Position numbers and translations under genes: made by a program. From contig CAVQGM010000001.1 of the NCBI GenBank assembly GCA_963712065.1, positions 1,426,001-1,490,000 of the forward strand: DNA of 64,000 bases, in the 5' to 3' direction. This document shows, one piece after another, positions 25,975 through 34,095 of the stretch (position 1 is the stretch's first letter; each line of letters opens with the position of its first letter). The stretch comes from CAVQGM01 sp963712065 (lineage in GTDB: Bacteria > Actinomycetota > Acidimicrobiia > Acidimicrobiales > Acidimicrobilacustridaceae). The notes under the pieces are model-generated. The model did no database searches and had not been told where the DNA came from. It saw only the letters and a program-made list of their open reading frames with translations.

Positions 25975-27165
25975 ATGGCACGGCGCTTCCCGGACGGGTT
26001 CAGGTGGGGGACGGCCACGGCCGCGCACCAGGTCGAGGGCAACAACGTCAACAACGACTGGTGGGAGTGGGAGCACCGCGAGCCGTCGGTCTGCGTGGAG
26101 CCGAGCGGTGACGCCTGCGACCAGTACCACCGCTACCCGGAGGACCTCCGGCTTCTCGCCGCGCTCGGGTTCGACGACTACCGGTTCTCGGTGGAGTGGA
26201 GCCGCATCGAGCCCGAGGAGGGCCACTTCTCGGTGGCCGCCCTGGATCACTACCGCCGCGTCGCCGCCGAGTGCCTGGCCAACGGCATCGAGCCGGTCGT
26301 CACCTTCCACCACTTCACCACGCCGCGATGGGCCGCCGTCGACGGTGGGTGGGCCAACCCGCGGATCGTCGATCGCTTCGGCCGGTTCTGCGAACGGACC
26401 GTGGAGCACCTCGGCGACCTCATCAGCCGGGCGTGCACCATCAACGAGCCGAACGTGGTGGCCTACATCGGCTACCAGGTCGGGGTCTTCCCGCCGGGCA
26501 CCATCGACGCCGACCTGTGGCACTCGGCCTACGAGCACATGATCGAGGCCCACCGCCGGTCCTACGAGGTGCTGAAGGCCGGGCGGGGGGACTTCCCGGT
26601 CGGTCTCACGCTGGCCATGAGCGACTACCAGGCGGTGCCGGCCGACGACCCCGACGCGGTGAGGACCCGCGACACGATCCGCCACTTCGCCGAGGACGTG
26701 TTCCTCGAGTCGTGCCGCGGCGACGACTTCATCGGCGTGCAGACCTACAGCCGCTCGCGGGTCGGCCCCGAGGGACAGCTCGGACCCGAGGAGGGTGTGC
26801 CCGTGTTGGTCATGGGCTACGAGTACCACCCGGAGTCCCTCGCCAACACGATCCGCTACGCGTGGGCGGTCACCGAGCACGTGCCGGTGCTGGTGACCGA
26901 GAACGGGATCGGCACCGATGACGACGAGCAGCGCCTCGACTACGTGCGCCGTGCCCTCGCCGGCGTCCTCGACTGCCTCGACGACGGCGTCGACGTGCTC
27001 GGCTACACGTACTGGAGCCTGCTCGACAACTTCGAGTGGGCCTTCGGCTACGCCCCCCGCTTCGGGCTCGTCGAGGTCGATCGGGCCACCCAGGAGCGAC
27101 GGGTCAAGCCCAGCGCCTACTGGCTGGGCGCCGTCGCCCGGGCCAACGCCATGCCCGACGTCTAG
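25975..27165 (+). CDS. Glycoside hydrolase family 1 (beta-glucosidase-like)
   Basis: A 396-residue GH1 retaining glycosidase. FPDGFRWGTATAAHQVEGNN is the N-terminal signature, the acid/base Glu is in CTINEPN and the nucleophile Glu in VLVTENGIG. YTYWSLLDNFEWAFGYAPRF near the C-terminus forms the sugar-binding rim. It is ~50 residues shorter than typical GH1 enzymes but has all catalytic blocks. No signal peptide, so it acts on imported or intracellular glycosides. Activity may be beta-glucosidase, galactosidase or fucosidase. Confidence 0.93.
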   Translation: MARRFPDGFRWGTATAAHQVEGNNVNNDWWEWEHREPSVCVEPSGDACDQYHRYPEDLRLLAALGFDDYRFSVEWSRIEPEEGHFSVAALDHYRRVAAECLANGIEPVVTFHHFTTPRWAAVDGGWANPRIVDRFGRFCERTVEHLGDLISRACTINEPNVVAYIGYQVGVFPPGTIDADLWHSAYEHMIEAHRRSYEVLKAGRGDFPVGLTLAMSDYQAVPADDPDAVRTRDTIRHFAEDVFLESCRGDDFIGVQTYSRSRVGPEGQLGPEEGVPVLVMGYEYHPESLANTIRYAWAVTEHVPVLVTENGIGTDDDEQRLDYVRRALAGVLDCLDDGVDVLGYTYWSLLDNFEWAFGYAPRFGLVEVDRATQERRVKPSAYWLGAVARANAMPDV

Positions 27166-27261
27166 CCGCGTCGGCTCGGGGCGGCTCTCGGGGTAGGATG
27201 CGGTCGGCCCGCATCGCTGGTTGTGATGGCTGGGAGGGCCACCACTACGCTTCGTCCCCAC

Positions 27262-27822
27262 ATGGCCGCCACCACCTCCTCGTCCTCCGCATCCGGCCTC
27301 CAGGGCGCGCTGCGCAAGGTGCGCACCCACGGGCTCAAGTACTCCGCCGTCTCGGTGGTGAACGTCGCCATCGGCCAGGGGCTGCTGGTGTTCTTCAGTG
27401 CGGTGGTCCACGTGCCGCCGGCGATCGCCAACGTCCTCGCCGTGTGCATCAGCGCCGTCCCCGCCTACTACCTCAGTCGCCGATGGGTGTGGGGCAAGAG
27501 CGGCAAGAGCCACCTCACCAAGGAGGTGCTCCCGTTCTGGGGCTTCGCCCTCGCCGGCCTGATCCTGTCGACGGCGGCGGTGTGGGTGGCCACCCACGTC
27601 ACCGGCATCGTCGACATCCCGCCGGCCGACCGCACCACCATCCAGAAGCTGGTGCCCAACCTCGCCAACATGTTCGCCTTCGGCGTGCTGTGGGTCGTGA
27701 AGTTCTTCGCCCTCGACGCCTACATGTTCGGCCGGCACCACCACGGGCCCGCCGAGGACGAGATCACCGAGCTCACCGGGCTCACCGGGCGCGAGCCGCT
27801 CGACGAGCCGCACCCGTCCTGA
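27262..27822 (+). CDS. GtrA family membrane protein
   Basis: About 186 residues with four transmembrane helices. LKYSAVSVVNVAIGQGLLVF, ANVLAVCISAVPAYYLSRRW with VWGKSGKSH, then GFALAGLILSTAAVWVATHV and LANMFAFGVLWVVKFFALDA match GtrA, a family that flips or positions polyprenyl-linked sugars for glycosyltransferases. The RRW motif after helix 2 is diagnostic. Start could be 27223, 27226 or 27262; 27262 fits the conserved region best. It lies 19 bases before a methyltransferase gene on the same strand. Confidence 0.85.
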   Translation: MAATTSSSSASGLQGALRKVRTHGLKYSAVSVVNVAIGQGLLVFFSAVVHVPPAIANVLAVCISAVPAYYLSRRWVWGKSGKSHLTKEVLPFWGFALAGLILSTAAVWVATHVTGIVDIPPADRTTIQKLVPNLANMFAFGVLWVVKFFALDAYMFGRHHHGPAEDEITELTGLTGREPLDEPHPS

Positions 27823-27841
27823 GCGCGACCGCGACCCGGTG

Positions 27842-28471
27842 ATGGACCCGCAGCGGCGTGCCGCGGCCGAGGCCGCTCGCGGCTTCATGCCCCCTGGCGA
27901 GGGCATCGCCCTGTACGACGCCGCCTGCACCGTGCCCGTCGGTGGCTCGCCCATGCTCGAGATCGGGAGCTACTGCGGCAAGTCGGCGATCTACCTCGGA
28001 TCGGCGGCCGCCGAGCGGGCCACGGTGCTGTTCTCGCTCGACCACCACCGCGGCTCGGAGGAGAACCAGCCGGGCTGGGAGTGGCACGAGCCCGACCTGG
28101 TCGACCCCGCGGTGGGCCGGATGGACACCCTGCCCCGCTTCCGGCGCACGGTGTTCGACGCCGGTCTGGAGGCGTCGGTCGTCGCCATCGTCGGTGACTC
28201 GCCCACCGTCGGTCGCCACTGGACCACGCCGCTCTCGCTGCTGTTCATCGACGGCGGCCACGGCGAGGAGCCGGCCCACCGCGACTACGAGCTGTGGACG
28301 CCCCACGTCGAGCCCGGGGGCCTCCTGCTCATCCACGACGTGTTCCCTGATCCCGCCGACGGCGGCCGGCCGCCGTTCGAGATCTACCGCCGCGCCCTCG
28401 ACTCGGGCCGGTTCGGCGAGGAGCGGGCGGTCGGCTCGCTGCGGGTCCTGCGCCGGGCCTCCGGCCCTTAG
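27842..28471 (+). CDS. Class I SAM-dependent methyltransferase
   Basis: A 209-residue Rossmann-fold methyltransferase of the Methyltransf_24 type. Motif I is MLEIGSYCGKSAIYLG, the ribose-binding acid region is LFSLDHHRGSEEN, and LLFIDGGHGEEPAHRDYELW then EPGGLLLIHDVFPDP are motifs IV-V. The His/Asp residues in SLDHH and FIDGGH resemble metal-assisted O-methyltransferases. ATG 27842 follows an alternative GTG one codon upstream. Position after GtrA suggests a role with a glycosylated envelope component, but this is inference. Confidence 0.85.
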   Translation: MDPQRRAAAEAARGFMPPGEGIALYDAACTVPVGGSPMLEIGSYCGKSAIYLGSAAAERATVLFSLDHHRGSEENQPGWEWHEPDLVDPAVGRMDTLPRFRRTVFDAGLEASVVAIVGDSPTVGRHWTTPLSLLFIDGGHGEEPAHRDYELWTPHVEPGGLLLIHDVFPDPADGGRPPFEIYRRALDSGRFGEERAVGSLRVLRRASGP

Positions 28472-28500
28472 CGCGGCGCGTCGGCCTACGCTCGAGGCCC

Positions 28501-29355
28501 ATGGGGGAAGCCGTCCGCGAGGAGACCCACGGGCACGTGCGCCGGCTGACGCTGTGCCGGCCCGACCGCTACAACACGATCACCCCGGTGCTGCGCGACG
28601 AGCTGGCGGTGGGCATCGACGCCGCCGAGGGCGACGACGAGGTACGGGTCGTCCTGCTCGACGCCGAAGGGCCGGCGTTCTGCGCCGGCTACGGCCTCGA
28701 CTGGAGCACCACCGCCCAGGCGCGGAGCGCCGGTTCCTCGGAGCGGGCCTGGGACTCGGTGGCCGACCAGCACGGCATCGACCGTTACGCCGCCACCTGG
28801 GCCAAGCTGCACGACTGCTCGAAGCCGACGGTCGCCGCGGTGCAGGGCTGGTGCATCGCCGGTGGCACCAACATCGTCTTCAACGCCCACCTGATCGTGG
28901 CGGCCGAGTCGGCCCGGTTCGGCTACCCGCCGTCGCGGGTGTGGGGCATCCCCGAAGCGCCGTGGACCTGGGTCGCCCGCCTCGGGCTCCAGCGCGCCCG
29001 CCGCTACCTGCTCACCGGCGACGAGTTCAGCGCCGTCGAGGCCCTGGCCATGGGCGCGGTGCTCGAGGTCGTGCCCGACGGCGAGCTGCACGACCACGCC
29101 ATGGCCCTCGCCCAACGCATCGCCCTCGTGCCCCGCAACCAGCTCGAGATGATCACGTGGGCCCTGAACGCGGTCGCCGACGAGCAGTACGGCCCCCGCT
29201 CGTCCCGCCGGCTGGGGACCCTCTTCGACGGGGTGGCCCGCCACTCACAGGAAGGGCTCGACTTCGTGCAACGGAGCGAGGAGGTCGGCTTCCGGGAGGC
29301 CGTCCGCGAACGGGACCGCCCCTTCGGCGACTACGGCGAACGTCCGAGCGACTGA
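28501..29355 (+). CDS. Enoyl-CoA hydratase/isomerase family protein
   Basis: A 284-residue crotonase-fold protein. The oxyanion hole is formed by AFCAGYGLDW and QGWCIAGGTNIVFNAHLIVA; the second catalytic region reads GYPPSRVWGIPEAPWTWVAR, where the usual EVxxGLxPG Glu is replaced by a different arrangement with a single Glu in IPEAPW. Hydratase activity is therefore uncertain; isomerase or another crotonase reaction is possible. The stop codon lies inside an 8-bp tandem repeat. Confidence 0.88.
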   Translation: MGEAVREETHGHVRRLTLCRPDRYNTITPVLRDELAVGIDAAEGDDEVRVVLLDAEGPAFCAGYGLDWSTTAQARSAGSSERAWDSVADQHGIDRYAATWAKLHDCSKPTVAAVQGWCIAGGTNIVFNAHLIVAAESARFGYPPSRVWGIPEAPWTWVARLGLQRARRYLLTGDEFSAVEALAMGAVLEVVPDGELHDHAMALAQRIALVPRNQLEMITWALNAVADEQYGPRSSRRLGTLFDGVARHSQEGLDFVQRSEEVGFREAVRERDRPFGDYGERPSD

Positions 29356-29380
29356 GCGACTGGGCGACTGAGCGACTGAG
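29346..29380 (+). repeat. 8-bp tandem repeat spanning a stop codon
   Basis: GAGCGACT repeats at 29346, 29354, 29362 (as GGGCGACT) and 29370, ending with GAG. The enoyl-CoA hydratase stop (TGA 29353-29355) is inside the first junction. Confidence 0.9.
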
Positions 29381-29390
29381 CTCTCGGGGA

Positions 29391-30479
29391 TCAGTCGAGC
29401 GTGGGGTCGGCGACGTCGGCGGTGTCGTCGGTGCGCATGAGCGCCGGCAGGGCGTCATGGTCGACGAACAGGTCGGATGCCGGGGAGGTGCCGGCGAGGG
29501 CGTCGGCGGCCAGCACGATCGAGGCCGCGGTGTAGGTGCTCTTCTCGCCGCCGGGGAAGTGGACCATCTCGGGGAACACGATGCCGGTCCAGTAGTGGCC
29601 GTCGTCGGCCCGCAGGTGCTGGGCCCACGAGAACAGCGTGGTGGCCAGGTCGCGCTCGCCGATGGAGAGGTAGGCGAGCAGGCACTCGCAGGTCTCGGCC
29701 GCGGTGACCCAGGGTCGGTCGCTCACGCAGCGCACGCCCATGCCCTCGACGAGGAAGGTGTCGAGGCGGCCGTCGAGGCGCTCGCGGCCGTCGGCGCCCC
29801 GGACCACGCCGGCCATCACCGGGTAGTACCAGTCCATCGCCCATCGGTGCTTGGGCGAGAAGGCGTCGGGGGCATCGCCCCGAACGTGGGCGGCGATCAC
29901 GTCGGCCAGGCGGGCGGCGGAGAGCTCCCAGTCGGGGCGCTCGTGGCCGAGCAGCTCGGCCAGGGCGATGGCGCACCGCAGCGAGTGGCACATGCTCGAC
30001 GAGCCGGTGAGCAGGGCGAACGACCACGGGGTGCCGTCGGCGTGGCGAGCCCAGATGATCTCGCCTCGCGGGGTCTGGAGGTCGAGCACGAAGTCGATGG
30101 CCCGCTCGACCACCGGCCACATCGCCTCGACGAAGCCGCGGTCGTTGGTGAGGAGCCAGTGGTGCCACACGCCGGCGGCCACGTAGGCCACGGTGTTGGC
30201 GTCGAGCTTGTCCTGCTCGACGGCGTCGGCCAGGTAGTACTGGTGCCAGGCGCCGTCGGAGCGCTGCCGGGCGACCAGCCAGTCGTAGGCCCGCTCGGCG
30301 TCGGCTCGCCGTCCCCCGATGGCGAGGGCCATGGCGGCCTCGACGTGGTTCCAGGGGTCGGCGTGGCCGCCGGGGAACCAGGGGATCATGCCGTCGGGGA
30401 GCTGCCACGACGCGATGGCGTCGACGGTCTCGACGACCTCGGCGGCGGACAGGATGCCGGGGACCTCAGGCACCGACAC
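29391..30479 (-). CDS. Prenyltransferase/squalene-cyclase-like (six-hairpin) protein of a glycan cluster
   Basis: A 362-residue all-helical protein resembling the prenyltransferase/squalene oxidase (alpha/alpha-barrel) family. Repeating helical hairpins include SWQLPDGMIPWFPGGHADPW, NHVEAAMALAIGGR, WLVARQRSDGAWHQYYLADA and HYWTGIVFPEMVHFPGGEKS. Acidic residues in DGMIPW and TAAETCECLLAYL may be catalytic. The start overlaps the upstream methyltransferase stop by 14 bases, giving a three-gene unit GT4, methyltransferase, barrel protein. The sugar-related context suggests a glycan or isoprenoid substrate; the true reaction is unknown. Confidence 0.75.
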   Translation of the reverse strand: MSVPEVPGILSAAEVVETVDAIASWQLPDGMIPWFPGGHADPWNHVEAAMALAIGGRRADAERAYDWLVARQRSDGAWHQYYLADAVEQDKLDANTVAYVAAGVWHHWLLTNDRGFVEAMWPVVERAIDFVLDLQTPRGEIIWARHADGTPWSFALLTGSSSMCHSLRCAIALAELLGHERPDWELSAARLADVIAAHVRGDAPDAFSPKHRWAMDWYYPVMAGVVRGADGRERLDGRLDTFLVEGMGVRCVSDRPWVTAAETCECLLAYLSIGERDLATTLFSWAQHLRADDGHYWTGIVFPEMVHFPGGEKSTYTAASIVLAADALAGTSPASDLFVDHDALPALMRTDDTADVADPTLD

Positions 30480-31239
30480 CGGCCACCTCCTCGCGTCGGG
30501 CCGAGGCGGTCTCGCCGTCGGCGATGGGCTTCGTCGCGTAGACGACCAGGCTCTTGCCGAGCACCGGGTTGAGCAACTGCTCGGTGACCCGGGTGACCGC
30601 CGGGCGCTGCTCGATGTCCCACACGAGGAAGCGGTTGTAGAGCTTCACGAGCGGGAAGTCGTCGTTGGTCGGGCCCACCGCGCACTTCAGCCACCAGTAG
30701 GGCGAGTGCAGGGCGTGGGCCTGGTGGGAGCCGTTCGGCTCGAACCCCGCGGCGCGCATCTTCGCTCGCAGCTCGGCCTCGGTGTAGATGCGCACGTGGC
30801 CGCCGACCGCCTTCGGCGCGTGGTACTCGTCGGACAGGAGCCAGCACAGCTTCTCCGGGAGCCACGAAGGGATGGTGACGGCGAGCACGCCCCCCGGCTT
30901 GAGCACCCGGAGCAGTTCGTCGAGGGCGCCCTCGTCGTCGGGGATGTGCTCCATCACCTCGGACGCGATGACCCGGTCGAAGGTGCCGTCGGGGAAGGGG
31001 AGCCGGGTCGCATCGCCGGCGGTGGTGACGGCCATGCCCGAAGGCGGCGCCTCGCCGGCGAGCACCATCGCCTCGAACAGGGCCCGGACCTCGCGGAGCT
31101 CCTCGCTGGCCATGTCGCAGGCCACGACCTGGGCACCGCGTCGGAGCCCCTCGTAGGCGTGGCGGCCGAAGCCGCACCCGAGGTCGAGGAGGAGGTCTCC
31201 GGGGCGCAGTCCCAGGCGGTCGTAGTCGACGGTCAGCAT
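30466..31239 (-). CDS. Class I SAM-dependent methyltransferase
   Basis: 257 residues, beginning at ATG 31239 within the glycosyltransferase stop (ATGA). Motif I is LLLDLGCGFGRHAYEGLRRG, the ribose acid in VVACDMA, motif II TRLPFPDGTFDRVIASEVME and motif III LLRVLKPGGVLAVTIPSW, a UbiE/Methyltransf_11 arrangement. The C-terminal 80 residues (HALHSPYWWLKCAVG) are typical of the methyltransferases found next to GT4 enzymes in actinobacteria. Likely methylates a sugar or lipid-linked intermediate (inference). Confidence 0.9.
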   Translation of the reverse strand: MLTVDYDRLGLRPGDLLLDLGCGFGRHAYEGLRRGAQVVACDMASEELREVRALFEAMVLAGEAPPSGMAVTTAGDATRLPFPDGTFDRVIASEVMEHIPDDEGALDELLRVLKPGGVLAVTIPSWLPEKLCWLLSDEYHAPKAVGGHVRIYTEAELRAKMRAAGFEPNGSHQAHALHSPYWWLKCAVGPTNDDFPLVKLYNRFLVWDIEQRPAVTRVTEQLLNPVLGKSLVVYATKPIADGETASARREEVAGVGA

Positions 31240-32621
31240 CAGCCGCGGGCCCCCGTGAGCCTCGCGGGGGTGCGCCGGTAGCGTGGGGCGGCGCCGGCGC
31301 CGCCGGGCCGGTCGGCCTGGACGGCGGCGGTCTCGGTGAGCAGCGCCCGGTAGTGCTCCACCGTGCCGACGGCGGTGTGGCGCCAGGTCCAGCGGTCGAT
31401 CACGCGCTGGCGACCGCGGGCGCCGACCGAGGCCCGCAGGTCCGGGTCGTCGAGGGCGGTGCGGATGCGTGCGGCGAGGGCGTCGCTGTCGCCGGGCGGC
31501 ACCAGGAGTGCGGTGTCGCCGTCGGTGCCGACCACCTCGGGGAGGGCCCCGCCGGTGGTGGCGACGAGGGGCACGCCGCAGGACATGGCCTCGATGGCGG
31601 GGAGTGAGAAGCCCTCGTACAGCGACGGGACGACGGCGACCTCGGCCTCGCTGTAGAGCTCGATGATGCGCTGCTCGGGCACACCGGTGACGAAGGTGAC
31701 GCAGTCGCGCAGACCCAGCTCGTCGAGGGTGCGGGCCGACGGGCCGCCCTCCTTGAGCCGGCCGATGACGACCAGTTCCACCGGGCGCTCGGTGCGCAGC
31801 TTGGCCAGCGCCTCGAGCAGGAAGCGGAGGCCCTTCATGGTGACGTCGGCGCTCGCCGTGGTGATCAGCCGGCCGGGGACCGGCGCGACGTCGGGCAGCG
31901 GGCGGAACAGCTCCTGGTCGACCCCGACGGGCACGACGTGCATGCGCTCGATGGGGACCTGGTGGTCGGCGTGGATGTCCTTGAACGAGTTCTCCGACAC
32001 CGTCACCACCCGCGGCAGCCGCGACGCCACGCGGGTCTGCATCTTGGTGAAGGCGTACCAGCGGGCCTTCGAGAACCGCTGCCACGGCGTCTCGGCGTGC
32101 TCCATCTCGAGCCGCCGGTCGACGGTGATCGGATGGTGGATGGTGGCCAGCACCGGCAGGCCGAGCCTCTGGATGCCGAGCAGGCCGTAGCCGAGCGACT
32201 GGTTGTCCTGCACCAGGTCGAAGTCGTTGACCCGGCGCTTCAGGTGCTGCCAGGCCCGGATGCTGAACGCCAGCGGCTCGGGGAAGGTGCCGGTCGAGAA
32301 CGCGGTGACCTCGACCCAGTCGCCGAACGACTTGAGCTCCCAGAGACCGGGCATCCGCATCGGGAAGTACTCGTTGTAGATGTCGAGGCTGGGTAGCTCG
32401 ACGAGCGGCACCCGCTCGTCGAGCACCGGGAAGGGCTGGCCTCCGAGCACCTCGACGCGATGACCGAGGTCGGACAGGGCCCGGGTGAGGTGCCGCGTGT
32501 AGACCCCCTGGCCTCCGACGTGGGGCTTGCCCCGATACGCGAGGAAGGCGATGGAGAGGGGGGGACCGCCGTCGGCGGCCAGGTCTGCGACCGCGCCGGC
32601 GGCGTCGTCCCGGGGATGCAT
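31239..32621 (-). CDS. GT4 family glycosyltransferase
   Basis: A 460-residue GT-B enzyme. LSIAFLAYRGKPHVGGQGVY is the glycine-rich N-terminal loop, LATIHHPITVDRR and VVTVSENSFKDI follow, then the donor domain TASADVTMKGLRFLLEALAK, LVVIGRLKEGGPS and AVVPSLYEGFSLPAIEAMSC (the EX7E motif). It opens a minus-strand operon with a methyltransferase and a six-hairpin-like protein. This gene order recurs in actinobacteria, from memory; the acceptor is unknown. The intergenic gap to the divergent SDR gene holds a TGACC/GGTCA dyad. Confidence 0.9.
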   Translation of the reverse strand: MHPRDDAAGAVADLAADGGPPLSIAFLAYRGKPHVGGQGVYTRHLTRALSDLGHRVEVLGGQPFPVLDERVPLVELPSLDIYNEYFPMRMPGLWELKSFGDWVEVTAFSTGTFPEPLAFSIRAWQHLKRRVNDFDLVQDNQSLGYGLLGIQRLGLPVLATIHHPITVDRRLEMEHAETPWQRFSKARWYAFTKMQTRVASRLPRVVTVSENSFKDIHADHQVPIERMHVVPVGVDQELFRPLPDVAPVPGRLITTASADVTMKGLRFLLEALAKLRTERPVELVVIGRLKEGGPSARTLDELGLRDCVTFVTGVPEQRIIELYSEAEVAVVPSLYEGFSLPAIEAMSCGVPLVATTGGALPEVVGTDGDTALLVPPGDSDALAARIRTALDDPDLRASVGARGRQRVIDRWTWRHTAVGTVEHYRALLTETAAVQADRPGGAGAAPRYRRTPARLTGARG

Positions 32622-32644
32622 AGAGCGGGAAGCCTTGCCGTCAC

Positions 32645-32658
32645 TGACCGGTCGGTCA
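32645..32658. promoter_or_regulatory. Short dyad TGACCGGTCGGTCA, possible TetR-type operator
   Basis: TGACC and GGTCA flank GGTC in the 251-base gap between the divergent GT4 operon and an SDR gene. Half-sites of this kind are common for TetR-family regulators, but no such gene is adjacent. Otherwise nothing is seen in the gap. Confidence 0.35.
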
Positions 32659-32872
32659 AGTAGGGGTGCCTCCCGTGACCGGGGTCACAGGAGCCCTCAT
32701 CGGCGCCCGTCCCCGGCGGGTCGAACCGCCACTGACCTGCACGTTCCCGACCGGCAGGGCGACCGCGCCCGCTACCGTGACGCCGCGCCGGGTCGCCCGG
32801 CGGGACACGACCGGGGCCCCGGCCCGGCGACGAGCACACCGGCTCCGGGGCGCCGGCGGAGGGGGCGACACC

Positions 32873-33658
32873 ATGGGCGAGACCTGGGAGCGGGCGCTGG
32901 TCACGGGCGCGTCGAGCGGCATCGGCGAGGCCTTCGCCCGCCAACTCGGCGCCGCCGGCACGGACCTCGTGCTGGTCGCCCGCTCGGCCGACCGCCTCGA
33001 GTCCCTGGCCGACGAGCTGCGGGCCCGCGCCGGCGTCGAGGTCGAGGTGCGGCCTGCCGACCTGGCCGACCCCGCCCGGCTGGCCGAGGTCGAGGAGCGG
33101 GTCGCGTCGGTCGACCGCCCCGTCGACCTGCTCGTCAACAACGCCGGGTACGGCACCAACGCGCCGTTCGCCGAGATCCCGGTCGACGACGAGGAGGCCG
33201 AGATCCGCGTGAACGTCGTGGCCCTCGTCCGCCTGTGCCACGCCGCCGCCCGCCGCATGCCCGCCACCGGTGGGGGTGCCATCGTCAACGTGGCGTCGGT
33301 GGCCGCCTTCCAGCCGTCGCCGACGAGCGCCAACTACTCGGCCACCAAGGCCTACGTGTCGTCGTTCTCGCAGTCGTTGCACGACGAGCTGAAGCCCCAC
33401 GGCGTGACGGTGACCGCCCTCTACCCGGGGCTCACCCGCACCGAGTTCCAGTCGCGCGGCGGCTACCGGGTCGTCGTGCCCGACGCCTTGTGGCAGACCG
33501 CTGACGAGGTGGCCCGGGCGGGGCTCGCCGCCTGCGCCCGTGGCGATGCCGTCGAGGTCCCCGGATGGCACAACAAGGCGTTGGTGTCGTCGGTGCGCAT
33601 CCTCCCGATGGCGTTGCAGCGTCGGCTGGCCGGACAGGTCACCAAGCGGCTCCGCTGA
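32873..33658 (+). CDS. Short-chain dehydrogenase/reductase
   Basis: A 261-residue classical SDR. The nucleotide site is VTGASSGIGEAFARQLG, NNAGYG follows, and the catalytic Ser-Tyr-Lys set is in IVNVASVAAFQPSPTSANYS and NYSATKAY. ALVRLCHAAARRM and KPHGVTVTALYPGLTRTEF match the DltE-like (C1/SDR_c) subgroup. A GGAGGGGG ribosome site precedes ATG 32873. Its stop overlaps the dtd start (TGATG), so the two are co-transcribed without an obvious functional link. Confidence 0.92.
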   Translation: MGETWERALVTGASSGIGEAFARQLGAAGTDLVLVARSADRLESLADELRARAGVEVEVRPADLADPARLAEVEERVASVDRPVDLLVNNAGYGTNAPFAEIPVDDEEAEIRVNVVALVRLCHAAARRMPATGGGAIVNVASVAAFQPSPTSANYSATKAYVSSFSQSLHDELKPHGVTVTALYPGLTRTEFQSRGGYRVVVPDALWQTADEVARAGLAACARGDAVEVPGWHNKALVSSVRILPMALQRRLAGQVTKRLR

Positions 33659-34095
33659 TGCGGGCGGTCGTCCAGCGGGTCACCCGTGCCTCGGTGAGCG
33701 TCGCCGACGAGGTGATCGGCTCGATCGGAGCCGGTCTGTGCGTGTTCGTCGGCGTCACCCACGACGACGACGAGGCCAAGGCGGCCAAGCTGGCCGACAA
33801 GCTGTGGGGCCTGCGGGTGCTGCCCGACGACGAGGGCGTGATGAACCGGTCGGTGGCCGATGCCGGCGGCGAGATCCTGATCGTGAGTCAGTTCACGCTC
33901 TACGGCGACACCCGCAAGGGGCGGCGCCCGTCCTACGTGGCCGCCGCCCGACCCGAGCACGCCGGGCCCCTGGTCGACCGCGTGGTGGCCGAGCTGCGGG
34001 CCAAGGGGGCGCCCGTGGCCACCGGTCGGTTCCGGGCCGACATGCACGTCGAGCTGGTCAACGACGGCCCGGTCACGCTGCTGCTCGACCTGTAG
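33658..34095 (+). CDS. dtd: D-aminoacyl-tRNA deacylase
   Basis: A 145-residue Dtd protein that hydrolyses D-aminoacyl-tRNAs as proofreading in translation. MRAVVQRVTRASVSV is the invariant N-terminus, VSQFTLYGDTRKGRRPS carries the SQFTL motif, and the cross-subunit Gly-cisPro-like loop near NDGPVTLLLDL is intact. The length is exactly that of the family. Its stop lies 23 bases inside the 3' end of the convergent Lnt gene. Confidence 0.96.
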   Translation: MRAVVQRVTRASVSVADEVIGSIGAGLCVFVGVTHDDDEAKAAKLADKLWGLRVLPDDEGVMNRSVADAGGEILIVSQFTLYGDTRKGRRPSYVAAARPEHAGPLVDRVVAELRAKGAPVATGRFRADMHVELVNDGPVTLLLDL

